Part shown: piece by piece, positions 1-12,899 of the stretch
Layout: each line of letters opens with the position of its first letter
How positions within the stretch are numbered: the first letter of the stretch is position 1
NCBI GenBank assembly: GCA_033085395.1
Contig: JANQBS010000168.1
Coordinates: 1-64,000, forward strand
Direction: 5' to 3'
DNA from: Xanthoparmelia taractica
Taxonomy: Eukaryota > Ascomycota > Lecanoromycetes > Lecanorales > Parmeliaceae
DNA length: 64,000 nt
The notes under the pieces: model-generated
Seen by the model: only the letters and a program-made list of their open reading frames with translations
Told to the model about the DNA's origin: nothing
Databases searched by the model: none
Made by a program: the position numbers and the translations under genes

Positions 1-1620
1 TAATTTTTTAAAAAAAGTTGAAAAAAAGTTGAAAACGACTATGTTCAACAGATACCACACCTTTCCGACCCGTACGTATGGGAATAAGAGATTATACATA
101 CGCCTTTAATTATTATTATGCTTCGAAATCAGCTCTAGCGGCGAGTAGACGAATTGCTACTTCGTCTAAGAATTAATCTCGACTAGGCGATTATACTAAA
201 GCTATTTTTAAAGGTTTGTTATTAGTATATTAGGTGTTATAAGGGCTAATTAATAATTATAATTGCGATAACGTAGGATTTAACCTCGATATTCGATTTT
301 TGTTTTCTTTCGAAGAATAGTCGAAAGGGTCTTGGCGAATATAATATCTAAATAATTTTTTAATTAATGATCTTATTCTTTCACTCGTAGCGAATCTTAG
401 CTAATTAGATCTAGGTCTAATAAATCGTATAGCGCGTACGAGAATTCTTCTACTATGTGTAGTAGTAATATAGATATCTGCGAGTGCGTTAAGAATTATT
501 TAGGCTTCGTAATTCGATTATTAAGCGAGGTGAGATTAATACTCGAGACCCCGGTTTAAGTCTTATAATATATATTTGCTACGAAATTTAGCTAACAATT
601 AAGGTAGATATAACTATATTTGTAGTGCTCGCGTGAGTATCATCTTTTATTAAAATTTCGATATATTTTAATATTAGAAGAGAAGGATTTAGAAGTAGAA
701 TCTAAGTTCTACTTAATATCGCTAAAGGCGATTATTTTACGTAGTAGAAGATCGCTATAACGTCTATTCTCGGTGATCCAGGCTATAAAATCGTTTTAAC
801 CGTTTAAGATACGTGCGTTTATAAACGCATCGTAATATTTACGAATAAAGTCGAATTTATATAAGGCTAATAACTTAGTTAGGCGAAAATAATAATCTAA
901 TAGTATCTTCTATAGGCGAATAATTACTATAAAATATGCATAGTAATATATAATTTAATTATACACCTCGAAATATTATAGTAGATATATTATCTTATTG
1001 ACTTTATAAGTATCGTTCGTATTAGCGCGATTAACGTATTCTCGATTTAATTTAATAAGATTTTCGAATTTAAACGTCTTAAAGAAGATTTACTTAAAAT
1101 ACTTAATTTCGACGAAGTGATAGCGTTTATAAAGATTAAGAAAGAGACGCGTATCTTCGATATGCATAAAAGAGATTCTAAGATTATTATTTTTCTCTAA
1201 ATTAATATTAGACTCGAACGAATAATAGCGGCGATAGCGATAATAACGGCGAGAGCGTGACTTATATATTCGATATTACTTATAACGATTATATTCGTAT
1301 TTAACGAGGCGTTCTTTTAGTTCTTAGACTTAATCGCGATAGCTAAAAATTTTAATATCGATCTTCTCAATTACGCTTAGACTAAGAGTTTCTAGAAAGA
1401 ATATCTTCGATATTATAGACTTATTTCTACGAGATCGAGCGAAGCGAGAGAAAAGAGAGAATATGATAATCTTTACGGGCGCTTTAAGCCTATTAAAGAC
1501 CTTCTTAAAGATCTTTTTAAATGTCTTAAAGCGTCTAATAGCGATAGTTATAACGTAAGAAAAATAAGAAAATTAAGAAAATTAAAATAAGTGTAGGTGT
1601 GAATAAGATAAGAAGAATAT
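1..1620. repeat. AT-rich RIP-degraded repeat relic
   Basis: This block is very AT-rich and has no open reading frame of note on either strand. CpA and TpG are strikingly scarce, TpA is abundant and CpG is retained, which is the dinucleotide pattern left by repeat-induced point mutation (C to T at CpA on either strand). The composition changes sharply near 1620-1700 into ordinary fungal sequence. It is most likely an old transposable element truncated by the window edge. I could not recognise the element class because all frames are full of stops. Confidence 0.8.
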
Positions 1621-4600
1621 ATGCTAATCTAATATATAGGTGTTTAATAATTCGAAATTAATTAAATAAAGATCACAAAAGAATACGATTGCTCTAAATG
1701 AGAAGAATTCGAATAAAGAGCCAACTAATGGTGTGAGACCCATACATATAGTGCTCTCGAGGACACGTGTTCCCCGCATGTGCGCATGCATCTGGAACAG
1801 GGGCTGGATCGTGAGAAACACTAACCCATAGTCCCACTATTCGAGCAGCCACCTCGTAGTCTTTTATTGTAGATGTTCGTCCTCTTGTTATAAACAACGG
1901 CTTTGCAGTACTGTCTCAGGAACAGGATCACGGATCACCATCCTCTGCGCAAATCAAAAGCCTCCATCATCTCGTCACGCCGCGAATCTTTCGAAACGAC
2001 TGCAAATGCTGGTGCCTGTCTGCGTAAAAGCTCCTTTCCATTCATCTTGTACCTTTGTATTTTAGAAAGTAGGATGGATAGGGAATGGTCTAGGGGTTAG
2101 AGTTGCCTGCGTCAAATATCAACTTGTCCAACTGTAGCTGACCGTATCTACTCGAACAACTCCACTACATTGAATTTACCACGGCCCAGAAACCTCCTCT
2201 GTTACCCAAACACTCCAATCTCTGTCCTATCCATTCCATCAATCCGCCGCACCGCCAAACAAGTCACTCCATCGACACGCACATAGCCTAAAGTCTCCGC
2301 TCTCTCTGTCGATCTCACACCCTGCAACCAATTGAAACCCCACTTATCTTTCCACCCTCCACTTCGAATAGGTCCAAAGAACCCAACAATAATTCACCCA
2401 TATACCCTATCCTACGAAAAGCTTCCAAGCCCGCTTCTCCCGCCACTACTACACTACATACAGCCTGCTCTATATTTCACAGAAAACTCTCCACAGCCAC
2501 GATTGCGTTATCGTATCTTTCAATGACCAAGACGGATAAAGAGAAGGAAGATCTTTCAAGGTAAGGTATGGTTCTTGGGTAATGCCAAGAAGTAGGGTCC
2601 GTCTCTGCAAAGATTGAGGCGGAAAAAGAGAAGGGGAAGGAGAAAGAGGGCGAGGAGGAGAAGAGACAATGGAGAAAAAGAGAGAGAAGCGGTATAAAGA
2701 CAAAGAAAACAAGGTTTTGAGAGGAGAGAGAAGCAGAGAGAGTGTTTTTTCGGTAGCATTTGTCAGAACGTCTCTGGGCGTTTCCATACTTATGAGGTAC
2801 TTCTCCGTGATGCAAGGGGAGTTTTTAGCCTAAAGAACTTGATCACCTACTGTGAGTTCACGCCTAGCACACCATCCTCTAGCATGGTCAAACCCCACAA
2901 CCATCGCAGTACGAAAACGGCTCCAATTCAGCGTCGTATGTTTCACTGGAACAATGGGAAATCCTGCTAGAGTGCAGGCGAGTTTCTGCAGTCCCACCGT
3001 GCACAAGGAGTATCAAACAGGCATTGAAACCCATAATGCAGTATAGGCACGAGCCCAGAGCTCCTACTCCAACAGTAGCATCGTCTTATGGGTACTACAA
3101 GTCCTGCTGCAATGCGAACCCTTCAAAAACTTGTGCTTCACAAGAAAGAATACCACCCAGACGCCGAAATCCCTACTACACAAAAAACACCTGAACTCCT
3201 TTCTCAAAAAAAAAAAAAAAAACTACCGCCCAGGGATCAAAAATCCCTACTCCACCCAACCCAACCGCAATCCACCTCCGAAATCCTCTTACGATCCAAA
3301 TCGAAACCAACTTCAGCCACCCTCCCTAGCGACCTCTAAAAACCACATTCCTCCATGAACTGCAGTGAGTCCGAGAGACTAAGGTAGGCACGGGTCTGGG
3401 CAGGGGGGGCCTGAAATAAGAGAATCTAATGGATCACTTGGATAGTTGGAAGATGGGATTGGGTATATGTATTGCCTAGCTAGCACGGGCGAGAGGACGT
3501 TTTGGACGTGCGTAGTCCTTTCCGTGGGTATCCTACTAGGTCTACAGAGATGTCGCTCATTTCTCTGTTTGCCATAGGTCTGAAATATCGAGGTCTCCAC
3601 GGCAGCACTCCAACGCGCCGCTTCTGCAATCGCGGCCCTTTAAGCTGGCGCTCCGCACCGCCGATAAGTTTTTGTATGACTGTAGCCCAAGGTCTCCCCG
3701 TTCTCTTCTTTCAATGCTGTAACTTCCACTCCTTCCCAGTCGCTTGGTCTTTCTCTGCCTACGTGGCATTCCCCGTCCCCCCCCCTCATTTTAGAGTCTT
3801 AGACCACACCAACATCAGCCAATAGGTTTTGTGGCCCAACGTTCTTTGCGCGCCAATCTCACCCCAATCACGTCATCAAATGGTAGCCGGTCTCAAGAAC
3901 GCTTTCCCCAAGCGGAACCTCTCGTTCGCTCCTTCCCCAGAGCCACAAAGCCCATCATTCTATCTTCTCTACTCTTCAACTTTAGTAACCCCCCAATAGC
4001 CACCACTGCGTCATTGTAACCCCTTTGCTGGCAACATCGTACGAGGAGGAAGGTGAGTGTGCTTTTCGGTGGTGTAGATGTTGGTCCACGCGGTCGGTGT
4101 AAAGAAAGTAGACTTGGTCTTCGAGGCACGTCGTTAGAGTTAAAAGGTAGGAGAGGAGGAGGGCGAGAAGTAGCAGTAGGAGCGACAGTAGCATCAGACA
4201 TTTATGGAAGCGCAGCTGTTGCGGCTCAAAAGGTTCGAAGCTTAGATACAGTCGTTATCGATGCTGACGGAAAGTGGCGTTTCTGAAGTCCAGCCATCTG
4301 CTGACAGCGATAGCCGCCCGGCTGGCAGGATGCTCTGAGCAGGAATCGACTCCGTATCATCTTGGTAGAAATGTCGAACATCGTACACTAGCCAGGATTG
4401 GAAAGCCACTAGACAATGATGCTGCCTAACCCAAGACTTGAGGTCCCAGACGTCATACAGCGCGATGAAGATGAACGCCTTAGAGCCAAAGCCCAGCTCA
4501 AGGCCTGGACGCTAGGTTAGGTAGCAAGTCCAGAGGGTCTAGACTGAGTCTTCATGGGGTAGGTAGGAGGAGGAGTATAGGCATGATACCAACGAGGATT

Positions 4601-5460
4601 AGGAGGTGAGGAGCGATTAGGGCGAGGAGTAGGACGACGAAGGCGAAGGATGAGAAGGCAAGAAGTACGAGGGCGAGTACGGCCAGGATAATGAGGACGA
4701 AGTCGAGCAGCAGGAGGGCCAATTTGAAGAGGAGCCAGCGCACCTAAAACCCATTAGTCCCCTCCCCCACCTCTCCATCACCGCCAATGCCAGACACTTA
4801 CCTACAGATAGTATTCAAACCGTAGAGAGCAAGCACAGACCGTCTTCGACCCATGGATAGTGAGCGAACTATTAGATATTTGTTTCCATGCCCCCAGCCA
4901 TCACCACAAGAACTTAGCGACGAGATCCACCACTCCCCCCCACCCCTCCCCCCCGGTCCCCTTTCCTCTTCCCTCTCTCCACCCCCTCCACAAGCTCCTC
5001 AAATCAACCCCTCCTTCCTGCCGCTGCTGCACTTGGCAAATACACAGTTGTCCAAGTGACAGTTGACTGAGAGAGCAAGCCTGTCTTTAGACCCAGCTGC
5101 CTCAAGAAGGTCCATTTGTTCCTTGTAAAGTTGAGAGGTGGAGTGCGAAATATGCGTGCGTGGGTTATTGGATCGAACTTCGGAGGGGAGGCAGAGGTGG
5201 GTGGCGAGGTGTCGAGCTTCGGAGGGAACAGAGGCGAGATGGCGCGGTAATCAAGGTAGACAGCCGGCGTGGTGGAGTGGTGGAGCGCTGAGGTGGTGAA
5301 GTGGCTAAGCAACCCAGCGACACCAGGACGGCTTCAGGGACATTGAAACATGGTCAAGCTTGCGTAAATACTCACTGGTTGGTAGCCAATTCCAAGATTC
5401 CTTGCCTATCTTACGTACCTTACGAGCAACAAAAGAATAAAAGGCAGTTAACTACGGTAT
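1621..5460. other. gene-poor intergenic stretch
   Basis: Only short reading frames of about 60-110 codons occur here, without recognisable domains or consistent splice structure. The stretch includes a run of A at 3206-3222 and GA-rich DNA at 2570-2740. At 4560-4745 there is a purine-rich segment that reads on the plus strand as a broken, very acidic, Glu/Asp-rich frame with an internal stop. A gene remnant there is possible. I found nothing I could call. Confidence 0.45.
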
Positions 5461-6229
5461 CTAGAAGCCGCTCTTGAAGGCTAGGTAGCAGCAAGCTAGT
5501 TGAGAGAAGATGTACCAAGGAGCTTCTAGTGAAGTAGAGGTTACGAAGGTTTGTATAAGTCTAGAATAGAATGGCATGACAAGATTGATGGCGCAAGCAT
5601 AAGGTAGATAACAAAGCGAGGCGAACGTCCAGCGCAGGCTTTGGATAAAGAACAAACAGTACCACGCATGCAAATTTCCTCCAATGTGTTCAGGCAGCAG
5701 ACCGGTAGCAAACATCCGTACGTAGCATCCTGACCACAGTGCTCCTCCTGCGCAGGCTAGAAGGTTCCATCGCAAGTGCCTGTTGTGTTAGGTCTACCCA
5801 GCTCGTTGCAAAGGGTCAAGACTGACGGGCTTCTCGTACACGCACAAGTGCTCCAGTGGTCAAATACTAGAAGCAAGAGCACCTATGCAGCTTCTTCCAC
5901 AGTCTCTTTCCGGCAGGCGGCGTCTTCTCCACCTGCTGACCTTGAGCACATGCATCTTGCTCTGACTGCCATTGCCTGTTTGATTCCTTTGCCTTTGCGG
6001 CCGCAAAATCCCAGATAGCCCTTAGGGCAGGTTCTGGGCATTTCGCAGCCGCATTCTCGTAGAGATATTTATGTAGCAAAAGTTGATTGTTCAGATGTCG
6101 CAGATCTGACATTAGCTTTTGGAATGCATGGTTTGGACAGATTTTGTCCGGGGTGCGTATAATTGATTTAAGGTGCTCGATACCAAGGTAGGAATCCTGT
6201 TTGTCCAAGGCGTCATGGGCTTCAGACAT
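5461..6229 (-). CDS. hypothetical protein, two exons
   Basis: Two reading frames join through one intron (5780-5882, GT...AG) that keeps the frame: exon 6229-5883 and exon 5779-5461, giving 221 aa. The first half is polar and helical, with many Leu, Lys and Ala (for example HLNNQLLLHKYLYENAAAKC). The second half is rich in Trp, Cys, Tyr and Leu and could hold one or two membrane segments. The start at 6229 is chosen because an in-frame stop lies shortly upstream. More coding-like sequence occurs upstream (about 6300-6480 minus), but no splice solution joined it. I do not recognise the family. Confidence 0.5.
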
Positions 6230-7215
6230 GTTGTGAAGAAGGTAGACCTGCTACCTAGATCAACGTTAGCAAGAAATCAAACCAGCCAGAGTGTGGAGCG
6301 TGTCCTACCCGATAGTTGTCGCGTTAGATTGTCAATAACCTCAATGACGCAGCCAAGTGTGGATGCACTGAGGGAATGGAAGCGTAACCGGCGGACGAGC
6401 TTTTCTAGATGGCACAGGACCGTTGCGATGGCAAGACGTAGACTCGTATGGAAGGTGGCTTGGTCGGTATGCTTCAGCTAGAAGAAGCCCAACTATGGCT
6501 TGTAAGCGAGGTTTCTGCGTACAACGAACACCGGGCAGTAAAATTTACCTTTTCGAAGCACGATGCTGTTGATGCGCAAGGAGGAAGCGGAATGAAAAGC
6601 TATTGGCTGTGTCACAGGTAGAAGGCGTTACTTTGAAGTCCTGCAGTCGTACCGTGCAGCCAAAACAAGCACCGCCGTGAGAGCTGGGGCGCTTGGAAGG
6701 ATTTGTCTGAGTTGAAGACTGGCCCCTGTCGAGGAAGTTCAGAGCGTTAGAAGAGGGTTCGTCTTAGTCTAGGATTGGCACCTATGGAAGATTTGGAGAG
6801 AGACAGAAGTAGGAAGAGAAAGGGTGCTGATGAAGCGTTTTGTCCAGTTGCCTAAGACTTTGTGTAACAGATACGGCGTGGTATTTTCAGGGGCGCGCTC
6901 CGGCAAAATTCTTGCCTGCTGTGATGCGGAAGCGGTCAACCGAAGGCACTAGAATTCACACAAACACAAAACCATCACTCCTACCCACCTCAATGTACTT
7001 CCAAGTCTTCCTATCTTCCAAGAGCTTCAAAGCAGCTCATCGTCGATATCTTTAGGCACTATCATTTGCCGCGTCCCTAGATCCAAAGCGGTCGGTCTTA
7101 CCTCCACGCCAACGTACCCACACACTGGACATTGGCACATCTCCTGAGCAGAGTACTGTACTAGAATACGGCGACTGGCAGGGGCTTGAACCAAAGCCTT
7201 AGCATCAGTGATATC
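6230..7215. other. intergenic, possible unplaced exons
   Basis: On the minus strand about 6300-6480 reads as an open, coding-like frame, preceded by a good acceptor (TTCTAG) and a possible donor at about 6547. Different phase choices give conflicting frames, so this may be 5' untranslated sequence or a decayed exon of the 5461-6229 gene. Nothing else is supported. Confidence 0.3.
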
Positions 7216-7695
7216 ATGTCCTCCAAGCGTGCAGACGACTTGCCTGCTCGCAAGCCTTCACCGTCAGCTAGGAATGAATCTCCCCGAATAGAGTCGAGCC
7301 TCGAAGGTCAACAACCTAAAAACGGTATACTCTTGATTGCAGATCTGTCCGAAGAAGCTGAATCCGCACTGACTTGATCGACACTGGCAGACACGTCCAC
7401 ATCCATCAGCCAAGGGAACCCCCCACTCTCTGCACAACCGGTTGAAGCTGCCATCGCCCGAACACCGAAAACAGTATCCACCAACCTTACATCCAACGGA
7501 CTTGGCAGGCATCCACTGCCAACATACGACCCATCTTGGTCGAACCCTCACAGAGGGCCGGCCACCAAAGCATACTGGCGTGACCCTTTCCACACACGAT
7601 GCGGTGCCTGGGACGGGGGAAGCGCTCCACCTGATGAGGGCGCGTTCAGCAGCCGCCCAGAAGCGGATTTCGATGTCATGAGAAGGCAGGCCTGA
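7216..7695 (+). CDS. hypothetical protein, two exons
   Basis: The continuous frame from 7216 meets a TGA at 7375. A 66-bp intron (7325-7390; donor GTATAC, branch-like CTGAC, acceptor GGCAG) removes it and keeps frame, giving 137 aa (exons 7216-7324 and 7391-7695). The product is hydrophilic. Its N-terminus (MSSKRADDLPARKPSPSARN) is basic and Ser/Pro-rich, suggesting a disordered, possibly nuclear segment. The C-terminal half has Trp, Asp and Gly motifs such as YWRDPFHTRCGAWDGG. I do not recognise a family. The exact frame closure and the good intron make it a credible gene. Confidence 0.55.
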
Positions 7696-8434
7696 TTAGG
7701 TCAGTCCTACTGTGGGTGCCTTCGATGGCTCGAGGATGCTGTCATCTACAGCGTCACACGATGGGCAACGCCACGTCCTTTTCCGATGACAAGTTACTGG
7801 GCCTTGCCGCATTAACGATGCATGACTGGTGTGGGTAGAGAATTGCGAAAGAGAAGGGACACGATCGTGGAACATGGCAAGACTTGAAGGCAGTGTCAGC
7901 AAGGAACTACATAAGCTGAAAGGCTGCAAGGGCCCAAAGAATGGCATCAACCGACATAGACATGCACTCACCCCAAAACACCAATCTTCTTCACTCTCTA
8001 TGTCGCTCCGTCGCTTCTCATCGTGGAGGAATGTACAGAAGATAAGGTCTATGTACCCTATCGTTGTCCTCTGAGATTCCAGACCTAGTCCGTCACGAGT
8101 CGTCATGCAGCTTCTCACCAAAGACATTTCTTATTCAAAAAAAAAGGTCCAATGGTCTCCTTGTTGACGTCGAACCGTATGAAAGGTGTAAAGCCACTTT
8201 TGCCAGAGCGCTGCTGCGTACTTCCTTCGTGTTGTTCGCTTCCTGAGCGTACCTTTCCCAAGTTCAACCTTGAAGACAGCTTCAGCACGCCTCGAACCTG
8301 TACTGATGCTTCTAAAGGAGAGACAGATCGAGATTGCCGGTTGTGAGAAGAGCATGCGAAATGAAATTCACCATACCATGATGCGCGGAGCCACTGTCGG
8401 GGACCACTACGCCTCGTCTTGTCGGTTGCATTAT

Positions 8435-8460
8435 TTATATATATATATATATATATATAT
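8435..8460. repeat. (AT)n microsatellite
   Basis: About 13 uninterrupted TA/AT units follow a short TTATTT lead-in. Replication slippage is the likely origin. Confidence 0.9.
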
Positions 8461-8487
8461 GTACGAAGCCAGTTGCTTCGCCCGTAA

Positions 8488-8973
8488 TTACATTCGGTAT
8501 TGTCCCATTGCTCGAGGATTGTTGCTGGATGGCAGTTGTGCAAAATGCTTTGCCCTTGGTGAGTACAGCGCTTCGTTGAGCAGTTGTACGTGAGTCATCC
8601 CATGTTTAAGATAATAACCTCGTCTGAAGTGCTCATGCCTCCAGAGTTTCATTGTTGTTGTCGGCGCTTCGTTCGAGGGTAGTCGATCTTTGCGTGGTAT
8701 GTTGCTACTGGAAAGTAGATACAGCGCAATGAACTTCTGTGAATGGGTGTCGGAGGCTTCGGTGTTGTTCGAGGAAACGATGTTCTGCGTATGCCTTTCC
8801 TTCTCGCAATCGATACACAGCGGGTTGTCTGTAGTACAGTTGAGAGGATTTGCAGCTCTCAAAAAGTTGATTGCTGGCTCCTTGTTTCCTGTCATGCGCG
8901 ACGGGGATATGAGGGACAATCTTAATGGACTTTGGAATGGAAAAGGACCTGGACGGTCTTGCTTCCATGCCAC
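8488..8973 (-). CDS. weak open frame, 161 aa, hypothetical
   Basis: This is an uninterrupted minus-strand frame with no recognised domain. It runs across the (AT)n tract near its C-terminal end, and the opposite strand is also open over much of the same interval, so coding status is doubtful. No introns or neighbouring exons could be linked to it. Confidence 0.2.
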   Translation of the reverse strand: MAWKQDRPGPFPFQSPLRLSLISPSRMTGNKEPAINFLRAANPLNCTTDNPLCIDCEKERHTQNIVSSNNTEASDTHSQKFIALYLLSSSNIPRKDRLPSNEAPTTTMKLWRHEHFRRGYYLKHGMTHVQLLNEALYSPRAKHFAQLPSSNNPRAMGQYRM

Positions 8974-9513
8974 TCACTTTTCCAATCAGGGAAGTTGTAA
9001 GTGTGCTCTACTGGTGAGACAGAATTTGAGGTACAAGGACTTTGCTGAGGCTTATCGCCAGTCATCGTTCTTGGAGGCAGTCCATCTCAAAAAGCCTTAA
9101 TTAGCGATGGGTGTTCACGTCAGTTTATCCTCATCACTGGCAAGACGGTGGGTCCTCGTCGGTCCTTACTGCTCCCCTCGGTGTTGGAAGCTGCTACCGA
9201 CAAATGGTGTGCCGACAAACGTACGTGTCCAGTACGGGGGAAGCATCTTGCATCTTTGCAGCAGAGCACACGAGATTCTCTTTCTCCTCGCTGTAGGATA
9301 GGCTCCACCTGCTTCTAGCGTCAAGGCATGCTCGCATCATGCGGCTACATCTGCACCTCAAGATCTCAAATGGAAGAAGGCGACGTTCGGGGGAGTGAGG
9401 TAAGCGCTCTCCAAGCTTTGTTGCCGTGTAACTTGACCTAACCGCCGATGAAACACGTAGGGGGCGGGAGGTCCTTTCTCCAAGGTGCCGGAGTCTAAGA
9501 GTACGCAGAGAGG

Positions 9514-9555
9514 GCAGAATGCCTGCAGAATGCCTGCAGAATGCCTGCAGAATGC
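9514..9555. repeat. 11-bp tandem repeat, about 3.8 copies
   Basis: The unit GCAGAATGCCT repeats head to tail almost perfectly. It contains PstI-like CTGCAG junctions. No gene association is clear. Confidence 0.9.
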
Positions 9556-10288
9556 AACTTATCTTCATTTAGTTGAAGTATATGGGTTGACAGCTTTCAG
9601 AGTTATCGTATCATACATGTCAGGACTCTTCCCCCCGGTCCTTCCGTCCGGAAGTTTGGCGATTTTTTGCTCCATCTGGACTAGCTTGACTAAGGTAATT
9701 GTGACTGTTGGTAAGGTGTATTTTTCACTAGCTTTTCACTAATATTACGAAAATTACGCCAACTACAACATATTCTATGGGGAAGTTGCCACGCGCGGCC
9801 AAGAGATCCAAGACGGCCACCAAAGGATAAGGTAGTCCTATCCGCCTTGTGAAAAGGTTCTATACAACTTCACCTCATCTTCTCCTTTCTTTCACTAGAA
9901 ATCTTGTTCACTTCACTTCATCTTCATCTTGTCCAGAGTTGATGGACGATGCTTCGGCAGAGATGACTGGGAGAAAGGACATCGGCAGACTTGCCGTGTT
10001 GCTCAGCTCAGCAGACGGGCACCAGGGGTGTACTCTAGAGCTTGAATAGGCTTAGCAACCCTGCAAGAGAGGAGCCGAGGTCATCATCATGTGATGCCGT
10101 CACCTGTTACTCTAGCATCAGCGCAGCGCCGTAATCATGGTCACACTAATCACTCACATCTCGTATTATATTACTGAACAGGAACGTCCCCGCCCCCCCG
10201 TTCTTCACCTTCCTCTTTCCAACATTTCGCGCCGCCATCTTCAGACCTCAACTCTTGGTATCCTGATAGGCACGTGATCTCAGCGATC

Positions 10289-12899
10289 ATGGAGGAAAGA
10301 CGGCAAAGTCGCGCGTTAGATGATGCGGCTCATCTGGTAGGTACAACGTCAGAGTAACTGCCTTGTACTCGGTTATGTTGGGGACATATTGCAGAAGCTC
10401 AAAGCTCTCTCAATCTCATCCAACCCTCTTAAAAGTTGACGCCACCAAGATTGAACACTGATATGGACCTCTTGTAGGCGGCCATGGGCCACAAGGCTGA
10501 ACTCAATCGTCATTTTAGTCCACTAGCCATGCTAGGGCTCGCCTTTGCCATATTGAACTCCTGGACAGCTCTATCGGCTTCTTTGTCTTTGGCACTTCCC
10601 AGCGGAGGACCAACTTCGGTGATATGGGGCTTGATCACAGCTGGAATATGTAAGACTTGGGCTGGCCGCTCATGTCACACAGCCGCTGTTCAACTGGTAC
10701 TGACAGTCCGCAGGTAACCTATCACTAGCAGCCTCACTGGCTGAATTCCTCTCCGCCTATCCAACCGCCGGTGGTCAATACCACTGGGTCGCGTACGTAT
10801 CTCCTAGTCGGAATATAAGCTTTTGAAAGAGGATTCCTCGGTCTTTAGTCATGCCCAAAGTGCAGTTGCTCTCTGGAAGTGATTCAAGGATCAACATGTC
10901 CTCTTTAGTAGCCAACACTGACACCTCAACTCAGTGTAATTGCCTGGCCAAAGTGGCGCCCGCTCCTTTCGTGGATCACGGGTTGGATCAACGTTTCAGG
11001 CTGGATCGCCCTCGTTGCATCCGGAGGCCTACTAGGGAGCCAGCTCATTGTGGGAGTCATATCTTTCATGCACCAAAATTACAAGCCCCAACGCTGGCAT
11101 CAATTTCTAATCTACATCATTTACAACCTCTTTGCGTTCTTGCTCAATGCTTTCGGCAATTCACTGCTTCCTTATGTGACGAAAGGAGCTTTCGCGTGGT
11201 CCATTACTGGTTTTATTATCATTTCCATCACCGTCCTGGCATGCTCGTCCCCAAATTACGCAAGTGGTAAATTTGTTTTCACCACTTTTATAAATGGTAT
11301 GCAGATTATCGAGTGACCCTATCCCTTCCTGTTCCGGGTTCTAACTCCATGAACATTGGGCGGCTCAATTCTGTCTCTTTTTGTTGCCATTTTTCCCATA
11401 CCTTTTTAACCCGTACTCAAGGAAGATAGTGCTCATTCTCGTACGTGCGCAGACTCCGGCTGGCCAGATGGGATCGCGTGGCTTCTGGGACTCTTACAGG
11501 CAGGCCTTGGGCTTACGGGTTTTGATGCAGTGGCTCATATGATTGGTACATACCATCGACCTTGAAACCTACCAAGCTTGCTGACAAGTGACGCCAGAGG
11601 AAATCCCAAATCCACAAGTGGAGGGGCCACGAATCATGATAACTACAGTCTTGATTGGTATCACTACGGGGTTTCTCTTCCTGGTGAGCATTTCCTTTAG
11701 TAAAGTGCCCTTCTTTCAGCTATCTACGGCAGGTACATCAAATTCGGAGACATCAGAGCCTATGTTGTATCCTCATCTCATTAGCCGAAATTTGCCAAGA
11801 AGAACGAAACGCTGACCCTTGGAATTAATTAGGTCTGCCTCTTGCTCGTGTCGGGGGGGACTGCAAATTTGCAAAACATCGTTGAATCTGCTGCTGGCCC
11901 ACTGTTGGCTATCTTTTACCAGGCCACCGGTAGTAAAGCCGGTTCTATTTGTTTGCTCATGTACGCCTTCGTAATTGATCGCTGACTTGAAGTCTCCGCT
12001 GACATTTGACCAAAGATTCCCTCTCATATGTCTGCTGTTTGCCACGATCAGTATCATGACCACAAGCAGTCGTATGACTTATGCTTTCGCCAGGTATACC
12101 GGTTCCCCACTATCAGATGATGTAGTCTTGCAAGTGCGTGTATTGATGGAGGCTACAGAGACGGAGGACTTCCCGCGAGTCGCTTCTTTGCAAAGGTGCA
12201 CTCGAAACATGAGATGCCCCTCAACGCACTTATCCTTACTACTGCATTGGTCGTCATCTTCGGTTGCATTTTCCTTGGCTCGTCCAGGTAAAGTTCCCCT
12301 CGCTGTATGCATTCTCTGGCTAATTGCAAACCTAGTGCTTTTAATGCCATCATCTCCGCGTCCGTCGTAGCGCTTGGCGTTTCATACGCCATCCCTCCAG
12401 CCATCAACTGCCTCCGAGGCCGCAAGATGCTGCCACCACGACCATTTGTCCTACCTGGTCCGCTTGGCTGGCTGTGCAATCTACTCGGTATTGCCTACGT
12501 GATTGTCACAACGGTACTCTTCCTCTTCCCGCCTGACCTACCCGTTACAGGCAGCAACATGAGTACGTTATCATCAACTTTCCCCCTTGTACCCTTTTTG
12601 AATCATGCCTACCCATCGAACACTCCCCGCCTCAACACTTCCCCCATCTTTCCCCCAAGACTCTCTCACATCCAACAGCCTTCATCTACTAACTCCTAAT
12701 CATAGACTACTGCATCGTCGCCTTCTTCATCGTGATCGTCATAAGCGTAATCCAATGGTTCCTCGACGGCCGCAAAAACTATAAGGGCCCCGTCGTAGAA
12801 CTAGTCGGTGAAGGCCACGAAGCCGTCTACGCCGCCGACAACGTCGACGCCAAGACTGGAGGAAGTTCGCACGCAGGGAAGGGCGTAGATGTGCCGTAG
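10289..12899 (+). CDS. APC-family amino acid/GABA/choline permease
   Basis: Plasma-membrane permease of the amino acid-polyamine-choline superfamily, likely moving amino acids, GABA or choline by proton symport; the substrate cannot be read from sequence. Eleven exons close exactly to 531 aa: 10289-10336, 10478-10649, 10714-10792, 10935-11296, 11453-11545, 11598-11683, 11833-11960, 12016-12093, 12159-12287, 12336-12562, 12706-12899. Landmarks are the N-terminal LAAMGHKAEL-type segment before TM1, the TM2-region YPTAGGQYHWVA, a loop with TGFDAVAHM followed by EEIPNPQ, and the late RPFVLPGPLGW segment before the last helices. About 12 hydrophobic segments follow this order, as in fungal HNM1/UGA4-type proteins. 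All ten introns are short and in phase and no lesion is seen, so the gene appears intact beside decayed neighbours. Confidence 0.93.

Larger units (their letters stand above)
7696..10288. other. intergenic, low coding content
   Basis: No recognisable gene apart from the weak frame listed at 8488-8973. It contains an AT dinucleotide tract and an 11-bp tandem repeat (listed separately). Pyrimidine-rich sequence at about 9865-9930 and 10170-10260 lies ahead of the permease gene and is typical of fungal promoter or 5' UTR DNA. Confidence 0.4.
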
